A stretch of DNA of 64,000 nt from Planctomycetaceae bacterium (lineage in GTDB: Bacteria > Planctomycetota > Planctomycetia > Gemmatales > Gemmataceae). The position numbers were made by a program, and so were the translations under genes. The stretch is from contig PNLP01000025.1 of assembly GCA_013823135.1 (NCBI GenBank), positions 1-64,000 on the forward strand, read 5' to 3'. The notes beneath the pieces are model-generated. The model did no database searches and was not told the origin of the DNA. It worked only from the letters and a program-made list of their open reading frames with translations. Numbering within the stretch: the first letter of the stretch is position 1; every line of letters starts with the position of its first letter. Shown one piece after another: positions 26,610 through 36,063 of this stretch.

Positions 26610-27230
26610 TCAGTTCATCGCGCCGGGCGATTCGAACTTGCTCAATTCGAGAACCGATTCGGCGTCCTGAATCTTGTAGGAGAGTTTCACGATCCCTTTG
26701 TCTTTGACGAACCACATCCGCACCGTGGTCTTCGTCCCGGCGACGTCGAGGTCGAGTCCTTCTACCAACACGGCCTCGACTTCCTTGTCCATCACCTTGA
26801 CCTTCTCCTTGTCCTCTTTCACCTTGAATGTTCCGGCGACGGTCTGGGTGCCGACCTTGCTCTTCACTTCCCAGCTTTCGCCCTTCTTCACAGGGATTTG
26901 CAGCACCTTCACGGGCGGATCGATCTTGTCGTCCTTCACCTTGACTCGGTACACGCCGTCGCCGCGGATCACGTACAGTTCGGAAGCGACGACCTTGCCG
27001 TTCACCATGGTATCGACCTTGGTGCAATCCTCTGTGCCAACCTTTTCGTTCCCGGAAACGACAACTTCGATGTTCTGATCCTGAACCTTGTAAGTCCACT
27101 TCGTCTTGAGCTTGATCGGGAAGTAACCTTCGGCGTTGGGTGCTGTCGTGTCCTTGGGGGGTTGGGCGAGGATCGATCCGCCGAACAGCACCACAACCGA
27201 CCCAATGAATAGCCTTGTCAATCGCAACAT
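26610..27230 (-). CDS. Secreted protein of unknown function
   Basis: A 206-residue protein from the ATG at 27230, which begins a signal peptide (MLRLTRLFIGSVVVLFGGSILAQ). The frame is open further upstream to 27350, but that segment overlaps the next gene and has no signal-like features. The mature part is beta-rich: YFPIKLKTKWTYKV, then VVVSGNEKV..., VNGKVVASELYVIRGDGVYRV, LQIPVKKGESWEVKS. This pattern (a complete-conversion style lipoprotein-like fold with W-Y at the first strand) is common in planctomycete hypothetical proteins. No catalytic residues recognised. Ends at a hairpin terminator. Confidence 0.7.
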   Translation of the reverse strand: MLRLTRLFIGSVVVLFGGSILAQPPKDTTAPNAEGYFPIKLKTKWTYKVQDQNIEVVVSGNEKVGTEDCTKVDTMVNGKVVASELYVIRGDGVYRVKVKDDKIDPPVKVLQIPVKKGESWEVKSKVGTQTVAGTFKVKEDKEKVKVMDKEVEAVLVEGLDLDVAGTKTTVRMWFVKDKGIVKLSYKIQDAESVLELSKFESPGAMN

Positions 27231-27346
27231 CCGTAGCACCCCTGTGTTGAATTCCGAATGTGGAAGCAGGCGTAGTATACACGCCTTGCTGGCATCGTTT
27301 AGCCGCGGCAGCATGAGAGCATTGCAAAAACCCGCGGCGAGCGAGA

Positions 27347-29992
27347 TCATTTCTTCTCTGTCGGAGCCGGAGCGGGCTCCTTCTTCAGATCCCCGGTGTT
27401 GACCGCTTCGGTCTTGGGGTCTTTCTTGGGCTCGGTGGGCTTCGGGTCGGTCTTCAACTCGGCGTCGGCAGGTTTCGGGATATCGACACGCTCCGCGGCT
27501 TTGTCGAGGTTCCCGAGGTCTGCACCATCATCGCCGGCTCGCGTACTCATCGCGAGGATCACCTTCGGATTGATATTCGCCGGGACGAACCGAACTGAGC
27601 CGTCGCCCATGAGAACGTAGGTCCCATCTTTACCAGCGGGCGTCCCGTACTTGTGGGACAGGCCTCGCATCGGTTCGGCCGCGTCGAGCCCACGAACGGT
27701 TGCGCCACCGCCAGCGATCCACGGTTGCGAGAGACCTGGGGGCGTTTGCATCAAGAAGATCGTGTTCGACAGCCCATCTTTCACCTCATCGACCTTTGAG
27801 CCCCAGTCGTAGCCCACCATACCCATTTTCTTGGCATTCTCAGGCTTGGTCGGGTCAAACCGGGCTGCGTTGATGTCCTTCCCCGCAATGGCCACATAGT
27901 TTGTACCGCCCAGGATTCGTCCGTCGGCCACGAATGGCGATGTGGCTCGCCAAGACGACTGAGGGTAGGCCGGCACCAACAACTCGGGCACCCAGGCTTC
28001 CCCCGCCTCCAGGTTCCGGATGTTCGCCTTGAGGTCGTTCTCGTACCACGCCGCGTTTCGATCAATCATCCGCGATAGCCCATCGCGACCCATGAACGGG
28101 AGCAACTCGGCGAACAAACTCACCCGCGTATTCGGTTGGTGTCGAAGGCCCATCCGCGAGACATCAGTCAGCTTTCGTTCTGCGGTCCCACGGGGGAAAT
28201 GACCAGACGGAGGAGCCGTCATTTTGGGAACAGCAGCAATCAATCCGTGATAAGAGAGATCGGAGGCAAATACCGCCATCTTTCCCTTGATCGTATTCAC
28301 CACACCCACCAACCGCGGTTCGAGTTTGAGGCGGTAGGTCTCTGCTGTCCAGTTGAGTTCTGCCGCGATGGTCACGTACTTATCCGTCATCGACAGGGCA
28401 ATATGCGACGGCGCGGTCGGCTGTGGCTTGTTCGGGTCGATCAACGGTTGCACACCACCCGGGCCAATTGGCGGTTGCACACCACCCGGGCCGATTGGGG
28501 GCTGTGTCCCTGGACCGATTGGTGGCTGCATGCCACCAGGACCGGGAGCAGGTCCAATGGGCGGTTGGGTGCCTCCGGGACCGATTTCCGGAGTCATCAT
28601 TCCGACTGTCGTGAAGTTGCGAGGTTCGACGACAGTGTTGAGGAACATGCCCGTGCCCCAGGCAGCCAGTTGGAGGTTGGGAACCAGTTGGTCGCGAACG
28701 ACTTCAAATGCGGCCGTATCAGAATCCATCACGAGCCGAATTGAAGTGGATAGCCCGTAAGTCGTGAACATCGAGACGGATGCGGAGATGTATTGTGCGC
28801 GTGTTAGAATCGGATCGAGAATCGCCGTAATCGGTTGAAACTCGGTCTTCAGCAACTTCGGATCGTAAAGTCCCTGAACCGTCTTCTCACTGTAAAGGAA
28901 CAATGGTGGGGTGGAGGCTTCACCACCGAGATCCTTCATCGCTCGCTTCAGTTTGGGGTCGATCGACAGAAACAACGGGTTCTCAGCTTGAATGACCCCT
29001 GGTGGCGGCGTGCCAACGGCACTCTGGGCTTTGGGGAGTCCCTTAGCATCGAGGCCCGACAGGAAACTGTCCAGCTGTGCGTGGTCGCCAATAAAGATGT
29101 GTTGCGAGTCGTACACGCAGAACCCGATCACTCGCGGTCCCGTCGCGGTCTTCACAGCCGAAGAAGGCAGTTTCTCGTAGACTTCGGCGAATAGCGAGTC
29201 GAAGTGAAAGGCGTTTGAAACGGCGTTCGCGAACGGGTTCGATTTGAACGCATAGAGAGTCCACTTCTTCTTCACCGACTTGGAAGCAGTCGTTGGCGCA
29301 ATCCCTGCGACGATATCCTTCTCGAAGACGGGCGACTTGAGGCGAACGACTCCGAACGGATCTCGAGAGCTGCCGACGAATGCGTGGTAGTAGAGGGACA
29401 CCTGATCGGCGTCGATGCCGAACGATCCGCTGAACATCTTCAGGCTGTTCTGGTCGAAGAAGAACGAGGCGGGCGTGAGCTTGATCTTCTCAACATCGAA
29501 TCGGTACAGAGCAACGGTCTGGCCGGGGAGGAGGTTCGATGCGTCCTTGTCGCTTGGCGTTGCCGTCGGCTTCTTGGGGGGCTCAACTTCTTTCTTCGGT
29601 TCGACTGGTTCTTCCTTCGGGTCGCCCGGATTGGTCTTCGGATTCGGTGTTGGGTTGAAATTGGGTCGAGGCTTGGGCTTGGGGTCGCTCCCACCACCGC
29701 CAATGACGGCAAACCCCACTGCCGCCAGCACCGCAACCGCCATCACGCCGACGATCACTGCCAACTTCTTCGACTTCTTCTTTCCGCCGGCAGCATCGGG
29801 GGATACTGCGAGTTTCTTCTTCTTCTCAGCTTTGTCCGCCTTCTCGGTGTCCTTGGGAATGCCCCCTGCGGGTTCCTCAGCCTTGAACCGGTATTTACAT
29901 TTGGGGCACTCGACCTTGGTGCCGATTGCCTTTTCGCTTTTAATCGGAACCTGGTGTTCGCAACTCGGACACGGGAGCTTGAAACTGGCCAT
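27347..29992 (-). CDS. DUF1559 (H-X9-DG) family protein with N-terminal zinc ribbon
   Basis: An 881-residue planctomycete-type protein. The start has GGAGG upstream. The N-terminus has CPSCEHQ...CPKCKYRF (zinc ribbon, C9/C12 and about C32/C35). A Lys-rich stretch precedes a transmembrane helix near 85-107 (VIVGVMAVAVLAAVGFAVIGGGG). A Pro/Lys/Glu linker and a long central domain follow, then a proline-glycine tandem repeat. The C-terminal DUF1559 block carries DGLSNTIFLMQTPP, GLSHKYGTPAGKDGTYVLMGDGSVRFV and LAMSTRAGDD. Family members usually start with a type IV pilin-like methylation site, but here that segment is replaced by the ribbon and helix. Function unknown. Confidence 0.85.
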   Translation of the reverse strand: MASFKLPCPSCEHQVPIKSEKAIGTKVECPKCKYRFKAEEPAGGIPKDTEKADKAEKKKKLAVSPDAAGGKKKSKKLAVIVGVMAVAVLAAVGFAVIGGGGSDPKPKPRPNFNPTPNPKTNPGDPKEEPVEPKKEVEPPKKPTATPSDKDASNLLPGQTVALYRFDVEKIKLTPASFFFDQNSLKMFSGSFGIDADQVSLYYHAFVGSSRDPFGVVRLKSPVFEKDIVAGIAPTTASKSVKKKWTLYAFKSNPFANAVSNAFHFDSLFAEVYEKLPSSAVKTATGPRVIGFCVYDSQHIFIGDHAQLDSFLSGLDAKGLPKAQSAVGTPPPGVIQAENPLFLSIDPKLKRAMKDLGGEASTPPLFLYSEKTVQGLYDPKLLKTEFQPITAILDPILTRAQYISASVSMFTTYGLSTSIRLVMDSDTAAFEVVRDQLVPNLQLAAWGTGMFLNTVVEPRNFTTVGMMTPEIGPGGTQPPIGPAPGPGGMQPPIGPGTQPPIGPGGVQPPIGPGGVQPLIDPNKPQPTAPSHIALSMTDKYVTIAAELNWTAETYRLKLEPRLVGVVNTIKGKMAVFASDLSYHGLIAAVPKMTAPPSGHFPRGTAERKLTDVSRMGLRHQPNTRVSLFAELLPFMGRDGLSRMIDRNAAWYENDLKANIRNLEAGEAWVPELLVPAYPQSSWRATSPFVADGRILGGTNYVAIAGKDINAARFDPTKPENAKKMGMVGYDWGSKVDEVKDGLSNTIFLMQTPPGLSQPWIAGGGATVRGLDAAEPMRGLSHKYGTPAGKDGTYVLMGDGSVRFVPANINPKVILAMSTRAGDDGADLGNLDKAAERVDIPKPADAELKTDPKPTEPKKDPKTEAVNTGDLKKEPAPAPTEKK
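28446..28585. repeat. In-gene tandem repeat encoding PPIGPGG-type units
   Basis: Degenerate units of about 27 bp (ggttgcacaccacccgggcc and variants) encode repeated Q-PPIGPG-G/T motifs within the DUF1559 gene. The first two units are almost identical at DNA level, suggesting recent slippage. Confidence 0.75.
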
Positions 29993-30091
29993 GAAGCCTC
30001 CAGCAGCGGCGACGCGAGAGATGACGGTCGCAATGACTTAGGCGTTCATCTTAGCGGGATGCAATCGGAAGGTGCAAAGGGATTTGGGGTA

Positions 30092-30120
30092 GGGAACGAG
30101 AAGAATCCGCTTCCGTTCCC
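30092..30120 (-). terminator. Probable terminator of the SDR gene
   Basis: gggaacg-a-gaag (30092-30103) pairs with cttccgttccc (30110-30120) just beyond the stop of the minus-strand dehydrogenase gene. Confidence 0.55.
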
Positions 30121-30130
30121 CAATGTGGGC

Positions 30131-30982
30131 TCACTTGGGCGGGGATGCCGCGGACTGCGCTTTCTTGCGTTCGGCGATTTCGTCCGCAAACAGGCCGCGA
30201 ACGGTTTTCTTTGCTTTCCAGTCCACGAACCACGGGAAATACCGGTTCACGAGTACGAGCAACTTCCCTTGGAGAGTGAGCGTCACATCTACGGTGCCCT
30301 TCTCCATCGCCCGCAACACCGCCTGCGCGACCTGGTCACTGGTCATCCCGCGAAGGTGGTCCAGTTGCATCTTGGCCTTCTGTTCCAGCATGTTCTGCGA
30401 GAAGTTCGTCTGCGTGAGGCCGGGGCTGACCACAATCACATCAATGCCGTCTTTCGCCAGTTCCGCACGGATCGCTTCGCTGAACCCCGCCACCGCGAAC
30501 TTGCTGGAGGAATACAGCGATCGCGCAGGCAACGCCCGCTTTCCCACAACTGACGAAATGTTCACGATCGCTGGCGTCACGCCCTGTTTGAGCAGCGGAA
30601 GGAACACACGGGTGGTCTCGGACAGCCCGAAGAAGTTCGTCTCGAAGATGGCACGCAGAACCTCCGGGTCGGAATCCATGAAGTGCCCGGTCGCTCCGAT
30701 GCCGGCGTTGTTCACGAGCACATCGAGCCCGCCGAAATGCTTCACGGCCGCGTCGACCATCGCCTGCCGGTCTTCGGGCTTGGTCACGTCCGCAGGCACG
30801 GTCTCGATGATGCCGTTGGCCGCACGCACCTCGGTCGCCAGTTGAGCGAGCAGCTCCGGCGAGCGTGCCGCAGCCAGCACCTTGGCCCCGCGCGCAGCCG
30901 CAGCGACCACGAGCGCCCGACCAATCCCCTGCGACGCCCCGGTGACGAGCACTCGCAACCCCGCCAGTTTCCGTCTCGCCAT
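30131..30982 (-). CDS. Short-chain dehydrogenase/reductase (SDR)
   Basis: A 283-residue classical SDR. TGASQGIGRAL (about 15-25) is the Rossmann TGxxxGxG loop for NAD(P). NNAGIG (about 91-96) and the catalytic Ser (NISSVVG) and YSSSKFA (YxxxK) are present. The tail (LVLVNRYFPWFVDWKAKKTVRGLF) is more hydrophobic and basic than usual, as in SDRs that act on lipids near the membrane. Substrate not inferable. It is divergent from the NagA-like gene, with about 97 bp between starts. Confidence 0.88.
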   Translation of the reverse strand: MARRKLAGLRVLVTGASQGIGRALVVAAAARGAKVLAAARSPELLAQLATEVRAANGIIETVPADVTKPEDRQAMVDAAVKHFGGLDVLVNNAGIGATGHFMDSDPEVLRAIFETNFFGLSETTRVFLPLLKQGVTPAIVNISSVVGKRALPARSLYSSSKFAVAGFSEAIRAELAKDGIDVIVVSPGLTQTNFSQNMLEQKAKMQLDHLRGMTSDQVAQAVLRAMEKGTVDVTLTLQGKLLVLVNRYFPWFVDWKAKKTVRGLFADEIAERKKAQSAASPPK

Positions 30983-31079
30983 GATCGTTCCCCACTGTGA
31001 TCTTTGTGTTTTACCAATCCGACACGCCGAGTGCGACGGCAGGGGCTACGATGACACCCGGCAACCACGGGGGAATGTG

Positions 31080-32264
31080 ATGGCCACGACGATTTTCTCG
31101 AATGCGACGATTGTCCTACCGGATCGCTTGCTTCATCGCGGCAGTGTCTCCGTTAATGGGGATCGGATCACATCCGTTGGCACACCGTTCCCAGGGGCCG
31201 CAGACACGATCAATCTGAACTGTTGGTATTTGTGCCCAGGATTCGTCGATCTCCACGTCCACGGTGGCGACGGTGCCGACTTCATGGACGGCACCGCGGA
31301 AGCATTCCGCACCGTTTGCCGCTGCCACCTGCGCCACGGTACGACAAGCCTGACACCCACGAGTACCGTCGCGCGGATGGATCAGTACCTGCAATTCCTC
31401 GAACTCTGCGGTGAGCTCCACGGAGACGTTCCGGGCGGCGCGAGGATTGTTAGCTCGCACTTCTACGGGCCGTACTTCGCACGGCCGGCTCGCGGTTGCC
31501 ACCCCGATCAAGACTTCCTGACGCCGAACGCCGAGAACGCGGAAGCGTTCACAAAGCTCGCCACGCGAATGCCGCTCAACATTACCGTTGCCCCCGAGAT
31601 CGAGAACGCCAACTGGCTCGTTCAGACGTACTCGGCGCGTGGGGTGCGTTTCAATGCGGGCCACAGCTTCGCCACGTTTCCGCAGGTCGAAGCTGCGGTT
31701 GCAGCCGGGGTGCGGCACGTCGATCATCTGTTCTGTGCGATGTCGGACCGGGCACGCCTGCGACAATCGCAGACCTACCCGATGCGTGGCGGGCTCATGG
31801 AAGCAACGCTGTACTTCGATGAACTCACCACGGAAGTTATCGCAGACGGAAAGCACCTCACCCCGGAGTTGCTGCGGCTCGCGTACAAGGTCAAGGGTCC
31901 GGATCGGCTCGCCCTCGTGACCGATTCCATGCGTGCCGTTGATCTCCCCGATGGCGAATACTGGTTCGGGGCGGAGGGGACTGGAGAGCGGGTTCGGAAG
32001 CTGGACGGGGTGGGCGTCACGGTTCAGGGAACCGCTCTCGCGTCCGGGGTGATGGGGATGGATCACGGCGTTCGCACGATCCACCGCACGGCGGGGGTTC
32101 CCCTCCCGGAAGCGGTGCGGATGGCGAGCCTGACGCCAGCACGCATTCTGGGGTTGGACGGAGATATCGGGAGTCTGGAGGTGGGAAAACGAGCCGATTT
32201 CGTGGTGCTCGACGCGGAGTTGAACGTCAGGCAAGTGTACGTGGGCGGCGAACGGCTTGTGTAG
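31080..32264 (+). CDS. nagA: NagA-like N-acetylglucosamine-6-phosphate deacetylase (atypical metal site)
   Basis: A 394-residue amidohydrolase. The start ATG at 31080 has gggggaa upstream. Family blocks seen: CPGFVDLHVHGGDGADFMDG (about 53-72), PEIENA, FNAGHSFATFPQ, VDHLFCAM and VTDSMRAVDLPDGEYWFG with the catalytic Asp, ending in the usual DFVVLD strand. In canonical NagA the substrate/metal loop reads HxEGP...KGxH; here it reads HFYGPYFARPARGCHP, so the metal-ligand Glu is Tyr (Y129). The following His is kept. This could be a variant clade with another metal arrangement or another N-acyl substrate. Aminosugar or cell-wall recycling is the most likely role. Confidence 0.8.
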   Translation: MATTIFSNATIVLPDRLLHRGSVSVNGDRITSVGTPFPGAADTINLNCWYLCPGFVDLHVHGGDGADFMDGTAEAFRTVCRCHLRHGTTSLTPTSTVARMDQYLQFLELCGELHGDVPGGARIVSSHFYGPYFARPARGCHPDQDFLTPNAENAEAFTKLATRMPLNITVAPEIENANWLVQTYSARGVRFNAGHSFATFPQVEAAVAAGVRHVDHLFCAMSDRARLRQSQTYPMRGGLMEATLYFDELTTEVIADGKHLTPELLRLAYKVKGPDRLALVTDSMRAVDLPDGEYWFGAEGTGERVRKLDGVGVTVQGTALASGVMGMDHGVRTIHRTAGVPLPEAVRMASLTPARILGLDGDIGSLEVGKRADFVVLDAELNVRQVYVGGERLV

Positions 32265-32277
32265 CGCGAGGGCCTCC

Positions 32278-32315
32278 AACGAAAGCAGCAGCCCATGTGG
32301 GCTGCTGCTTTCGTT
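32278..32315. terminator. Strong bidirectional terminator
   Basis: 18-base perfect arms (aacgaaagcagcagccca at 32278-32295, its complement at 32298-32315) around a 2-base centre, between the convergent NagA-like and DUF4139 genes. Confidence 0.88.
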
Positions 32316-32327
32316 CACTTCAGATCG

Positions 32328-34535
32328 TCAGTCGCCGATGTTGGCGAGGTAGTCGTCGTACTTCTTGCGAGCATTGAACTCATCGTCCATGAGCTTCTTC
32401 TGCTTGGCGGTCAGCGTGTCGATTTCCTTTTCCTGGTCGGAAAGCTTCTTGAGGTAGGTGGCGTACACCTCGGCTTCCTTCGGCGTCTCACGCAGGTTCT
32501 TCCGGATTCGGTCCTGATCCTGGTTAAGCCGTTGCAGGTCGGAGATGACCTGAGCCAACTCGCGGCGCGAGAAGTCCCACGATTCCTTGACCTTGAGAGC
32601 CTGGGTCAACTGCTGCTTCAGTTCCGGGCTCGCTTCGGCCAGGTTGATGAAGTGGCGGATGGTGTTGTCGTTGTTGTTCGTCAGTGTGATGCTGTTGGCG
32701 ACGTCCTTCTCTTCCTTGACTGTGAAGGTCTTGGTCTCCGTGGACTTCACGGCGACCTGGAAGCGGTAGACATCTGGAGTGTCTTCGACCGGCTTTTCGG
32801 TATCGACGATCTTGAACTGCTGGTTGGTGCGATTCGGATGCTCGATCAACAGCGTGCGGTCGGTCTGGCTGCGGTTGACGATCCGGTACTTCTTCTCTTC
32901 GGTGAACTTCGTCATCGTGTGAATGATGCCACGGACGGCCTTCACGCTGGTGATCTTCTGGGTGCCAGGGCCGACCTGCGGATCGACTTCAGTGCCGAGG
33001 TCGATGGCGTAGCTCACGAGCCGCTCTTCGTTAGGCTGAACGTCGAGAACGCGGGTATCCCCAGCGTACACGCTCCCTTCGAACACAGTGATCGGTCCCT
33101 GGTTCAGGTGAGCACCCGAGGTGTTCTTGAACTTGAGGCCCAGCAGCGGGTGCGTCTTCTGCACGTTCTGGTTATAGATGCTGACCTTCTGGCCTTCGAC
33201 TTCCTTGCCCACGATCGGGAGCATCGCGCTCTTTTGGCGACCAAGAGTCACGGGGTGGTCAATCGTGTACTGGAAGAAGTCGCCCAGCGCACCTGCCGTG
33301 GCTGCGTTGCCTGCTACGCCGAGGTTCGGCCGGCTGCCGAGTTCCTTGGCCAGTTCCCGTGCGTAGTTCGCGTCACCGGGCCGGCCATCCGCGATCCGCA
33401 TTTTGCCAGGAGCTCCTGCGGCTTGTTGATCCATCTGCTTGAACGATTCGTCTGCTTTGCGGTTACGCTTATCACCAGCTTGAAGTCGCTCCGCTTCCCC
33501 TCCTCCCTCACCACCGAGAGCGAGAGCGTTCGCGTCTTTGCCGAACCCGCCACGGTAGGTGACGGGTCGGAGCGAAGCGAACAGTTCGGGTTCGACAGTC
33601 GGGCGGTTAATGTAGAGCGGGTTGTAGAGGTCCATCTTGAAGCTGATCGGGCGACCGCTCACGAGTGCCATTTTCACGCCGGCCCAGTCTTCATCCGTGG
33701 GGTTCTCGACCATCGCCCAGCCTTGCAGGTAAGGCTTCTCCTTGTCCGCCAGCACCATCCGGTAGCTCGTCTTCCAGATCGGCGCTTCGACAACGTAGCC
33801 AACCTGAACCTTACGTTGGCCATCGCCCGCGAAGTGGAGGCTCACGGCCTTCTTCTGCGAGTCGTGGGTCAGGGCGAGGGTGTCGAGAGCGCGGCGGAAT
33901 TCGTTCTCGATGATTGGGTTCGAGAACCGCAGCTGCTGCACTTCGGAGAGCTTCACGGCTCGCAGACCTTCCGCACACCACATGTTCAGCACTTGAGCGT
34001 CCACGGTCGTGGTGCCGGCAGGAACTTTCTGCGTTTCCACGCCCACGATCACGCCCGACAACTTGCCGGGTTGGTTGGCCGCGCCAGGGGTCGTCACGAC
34101 TTCGACTCGCTCGCCACGCATCTGCGATACGATCCCGGCGAACGAAGGCTGGCCGTTCAGGTTCACTGCGAAGGAGCTGAGCGTGCGGCTGATCGGTTCG
34201 CGGCTGTCGTAGCTGACGGCGGCGATACGACCCTTGCCAAAGTCTTCGAGGATCATGCTCTTGAGCAGATCGTTGATATCTGTTTCTTGGAAACTGAGAT
34301 CGACGCGGGCATCGTCGGTCACGTCGCCGCTCCGGCTGAAGTAGCCAACGCCGCTGTTGAACAGAACCACTCGCGTGATTGGCAGCGTGACCGCTGGCTT
34401 CACATCTTGTTTGACGGCTTCGGGGGCCGCGCCGACGAGTCTGTCCGCACCGACGCCGATGCTCACACCCAGACCAACTGCGCCCGCGACAGGGGCGAGG
34501 AGAAGCCACTTCGATGCCATTGAGAGAGCCCTCAT
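32328..34535 (-). CDS. DUF4139-type exported protein
   Basis: A 735-residue protein starting at the ATG at 34535 (ATG at 34520, with AGGG six bases before it, is an alternative). The N-terminus is signal-like (WLLLAPVAGAVGLGVSIGVGA). The N-terminal domain begins ITRVVLFNSGVGYFSRSG, and the central part has VQVGYVVEAPIWKTSYRMVL and GWAMVENPTDEDWAGVKMALVSG, typical of DUF4139 proteins. The C-terminal 110 residues are a long charged helix pair (about 600-735), probably a coiled coil. Role unknown; the family is exported and thought to act at the cell envelope. It follows the glycosyltransferase gene by about 150 bp. Confidence 0.8.
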   Translation of the reverse strand: MRALSMASKWLLLAPVAGAVGLGVSIGVGADRLVGAAPEAVKQDVKPAVTLPITRVVLFNSGVGYFSRSGDVTDDARVDLSFQETDINDLLKSMILEDFGKGRIAAVSYDSREPISRTLSSFAVNLNGQPSFAGIVSQMRGERVEVVTTPGAANQPGKLSGVIVGVETQKVPAGTTTVDAQVLNMWCAEGLRAVKLSEVQQLRFSNPIIENEFRRALDTLALTHDSQKKAVSLHFAGDGQRKVQVGYVVEAPIWKTSYRMVLADKEKPYLQGWAMVENPTDEDWAGVKMALVSGRPISFKMDLYNPLYINRPTVEPELFASLRPVTYRGGFGKDANALALGGEGGGEAERLQAGDKRNRKADESFKQMDQQAAGAPGKMRIADGRPGDANYARELAKELGSRPNLGVAGNAATAGALGDFFQYTIDHPVTLGRQKSAMLPIVGKEVEGQKVSIYNQNVQKTHPLLGLKFKNTSGAHLNQGPITVFEGSVYAGDTRVLDVQPNEERLVSYAIDLGTEVDPQVGPGTQKITSVKAVRGIIHTMTKFTEEKKYRIVNRSQTDRTLLIEHPNRTNQQFKIVDTEKPVEDTPDVYRFQVAVKSTETKTFTVKEEKDVANSITLTNNNDNTIRHFINLAEASPELKQQLTQALKVKESWDFSRRELAQVISDLQRLNQDQDRIRKNLRETPKEAEVYATYLKKLSDQEKEIDTLTAKQKKLMDDEFNARKKYDDYLANIGD

Positions 34536-34606
34536 GAAGTGAGATTGTGCTGGTGATCGTCGATCCCGAATGGGATCAATTTTGCGTGTCTTACCATAAT
34601 GACGAC

Positions 34607-34650
34607 AGAGCAAGGTCCGTCGCTTGCCGACGGACGAAAAATCTTGCTCT
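34607..34650 (-). terminator. Hairpin after the glycosyltransferase gene
   Basis: agagcaag...gtccgtc (34607-34621) pairs with gacggac...cttgctct (34629-34650); on the minus strand it lies about 40 bp after the stop codon of the glycosyltransferase. Confidence 0.6.
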
Positions 34651-34689
34651 TTATCTGAGACGGATCTGAATCAACGGCGAGAGTTGAAC

Positions 34690-35946
34690 TTACGCGGGGA
34701 TTGCCGTCGCGATCTGGGCTACGGATTGCCAGACCTGTTCGAGCTTGTTCGCGAGTGGTTCCCACGAATAGCGGGCCAGCACACGCCGGCGACCGTGCTC
34801 GGCCGTTTCCTGAAATTCCTCTGGGCGGCGGATCGCCTCAAGAATACGTTCGGTCATGTCACTCGGGGTCTCGGTTACGATCAGGTCACGCTCGGGGGTC
34901 AGGGTCAACCCCTCGGCCCCGACTCGCGTGCTGATGACCGGCGTTTGCATCGCCAGCGCTTCGAGAATCTTGAGCCGCGAACCGCCACCGATTCGCAACG
35001 GAACGACGAGCATCCCTGCGGTTGCCAGGAACGGTCGCACGTCGGGAACGTCGGCAAACACCCGCACACCGGGTGTCGTGGCGGCTCGTTCCTTCAACCA
35101 CTCCGGCGGACGGCGACCCACCAGCGACAGCGTGGCGTTCGGTTGTTTCTCGCGGACCTTGGGGAAGATTTCGTCGAGCAGGATTGCCACGGCGTCGAGG
35201 TTCGGTCGCCAGTCGAGGCTACCCAGGAATAGCAGGCGGCTCGGGTCGCGTTCCACGTCGTGCTGTGGCTGGAAGTAGCCGACATCGACGCCGTTATCGA
35301 CAACCTCGGTCCGCGTGGCCCCGAACTCGTCGCGCATCAGTCGTGCGTCGTCGGGGCTGACCGCAATCGCGCGAGTCGCAGCAGAGTAGGCCCACTGCTC
35401 GAACCGCTCGAACTTCTGCCACTGCTTCTTCACATACCAGCGCCGGACCGGATTCGATTCCGCATCCATGTAACGCCGCCAGATGAGCGATTCGACGTTG
35501 TGTGCCATCACCGTCCACCGCGAAGCCGCGAGTTCATCCCCGAGCCCGGCCCGCAGCACCTCGGCATACGGCGTCCATTCGCAGTGCCAGACGTCCACAG
35601 GGTTCGTGTCTGCGAACTCTCGCACGGCCTGTGCGAGTGCGGGGCTGGTGTGCGTAGCGACCGAATACGGCAACGGCGACAGCAGATTCCCGGCGAGGCG
35701 GGCGTAGAACGCGGCACCAGACTTCGACGGAACGGCGCGATCCACCACGATTGTGTTGATCCCGTTGGCCCGGAACGCTTCCTCGGCCGCAAGCGCTTCC
35801 ATGCGGTCCGGGTTGCGATGGCACAGAACCGTGACACGGTGCCTATGGGCGAGGCGGCTCAGCAGGTTGAACGTGCGGATCCGTTTGCCGGAGGTCAGGG
35901 GGAACGGCAACTCTTCGTCGAGTACGGCGATGTTCAGCGGGCGCAC
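34690..35946 (-). CDS. GT4-type glycosyltransferase
   Basis: A 418-residue protein. I chose the GTG at 35946 because AGGAG sits five bases upstream; the longer ATG frame to 35988 has no such site. N-terminal Rossmann half: LNIAVLDEELPFPLTSGKRIRTFNLLSRLA, which is the acceptor-site arrangement of GT4 enzymes. C-terminal half: LLFLGSLDWRPNLDAV, then VPLRIGGGSRLKILEALAM and PVISTRVGAEGL, containing the E-x7-type donor loop. It resembles glycosyltransferases of exopolysaccharide/exosortase-linked loci, though no other such genes lie beside it here. Cytoplasmic side of the membrane; nucleotide-sugar donor unknown. Confidence 0.85.
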   Translation of the reverse strand: MRPLNIAVLDEELPFPLTSGKRIRTFNLLSRLAHRHRVTVLCHRNPDRMEALAAEEAFRANGINTIVVDRAVPSKSGAAFYARLAGNLLSPLPYSVATHTSPALAQAVREFADTNPVDVWHCEWTPYAEVLRAGLGDELAASRWTVMAHNVESLIWRRYMDAESNPVRRWYVKKQWQKFERFEQWAYSAATRAIAVSPDDARLMRDEFGATRTEVVDNGVDVGYFQPQHDVERDPSRLLFLGSLDWRPNLDAVAILLDEIFPKVREKQPNATLSLVGRRPPEWLKERAATTPGVRVFADVPDVRPFLATAGMLVVPLRIGGGSRLKILEALAMQTPVISTRVGAEGLTLTPERDLIVTETPSDMTERILEAIRRPEEFQETAEHGRRRVLARYSWEPLANKLEQVWQSVAQIATAIPA

Positions 35947-36063
35947 GGGGACTCCTTTCCGGCAACTCTGGGCTCGGATTGTGGGCAATCGAGGGATTTG
36001 CGGTCAACCCCGGAATGAGCTACGCTGGAATCGTCACTTCATGGCACCGCTCTGGGCATCACA

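Noticed and set aside
32295..34523. A 742-residue plus-strand frame opposite the DUF4139 gene
   Set aside because: Antisense shadow of a gene with recognisable DUF4139 blocks and a signal peptide.
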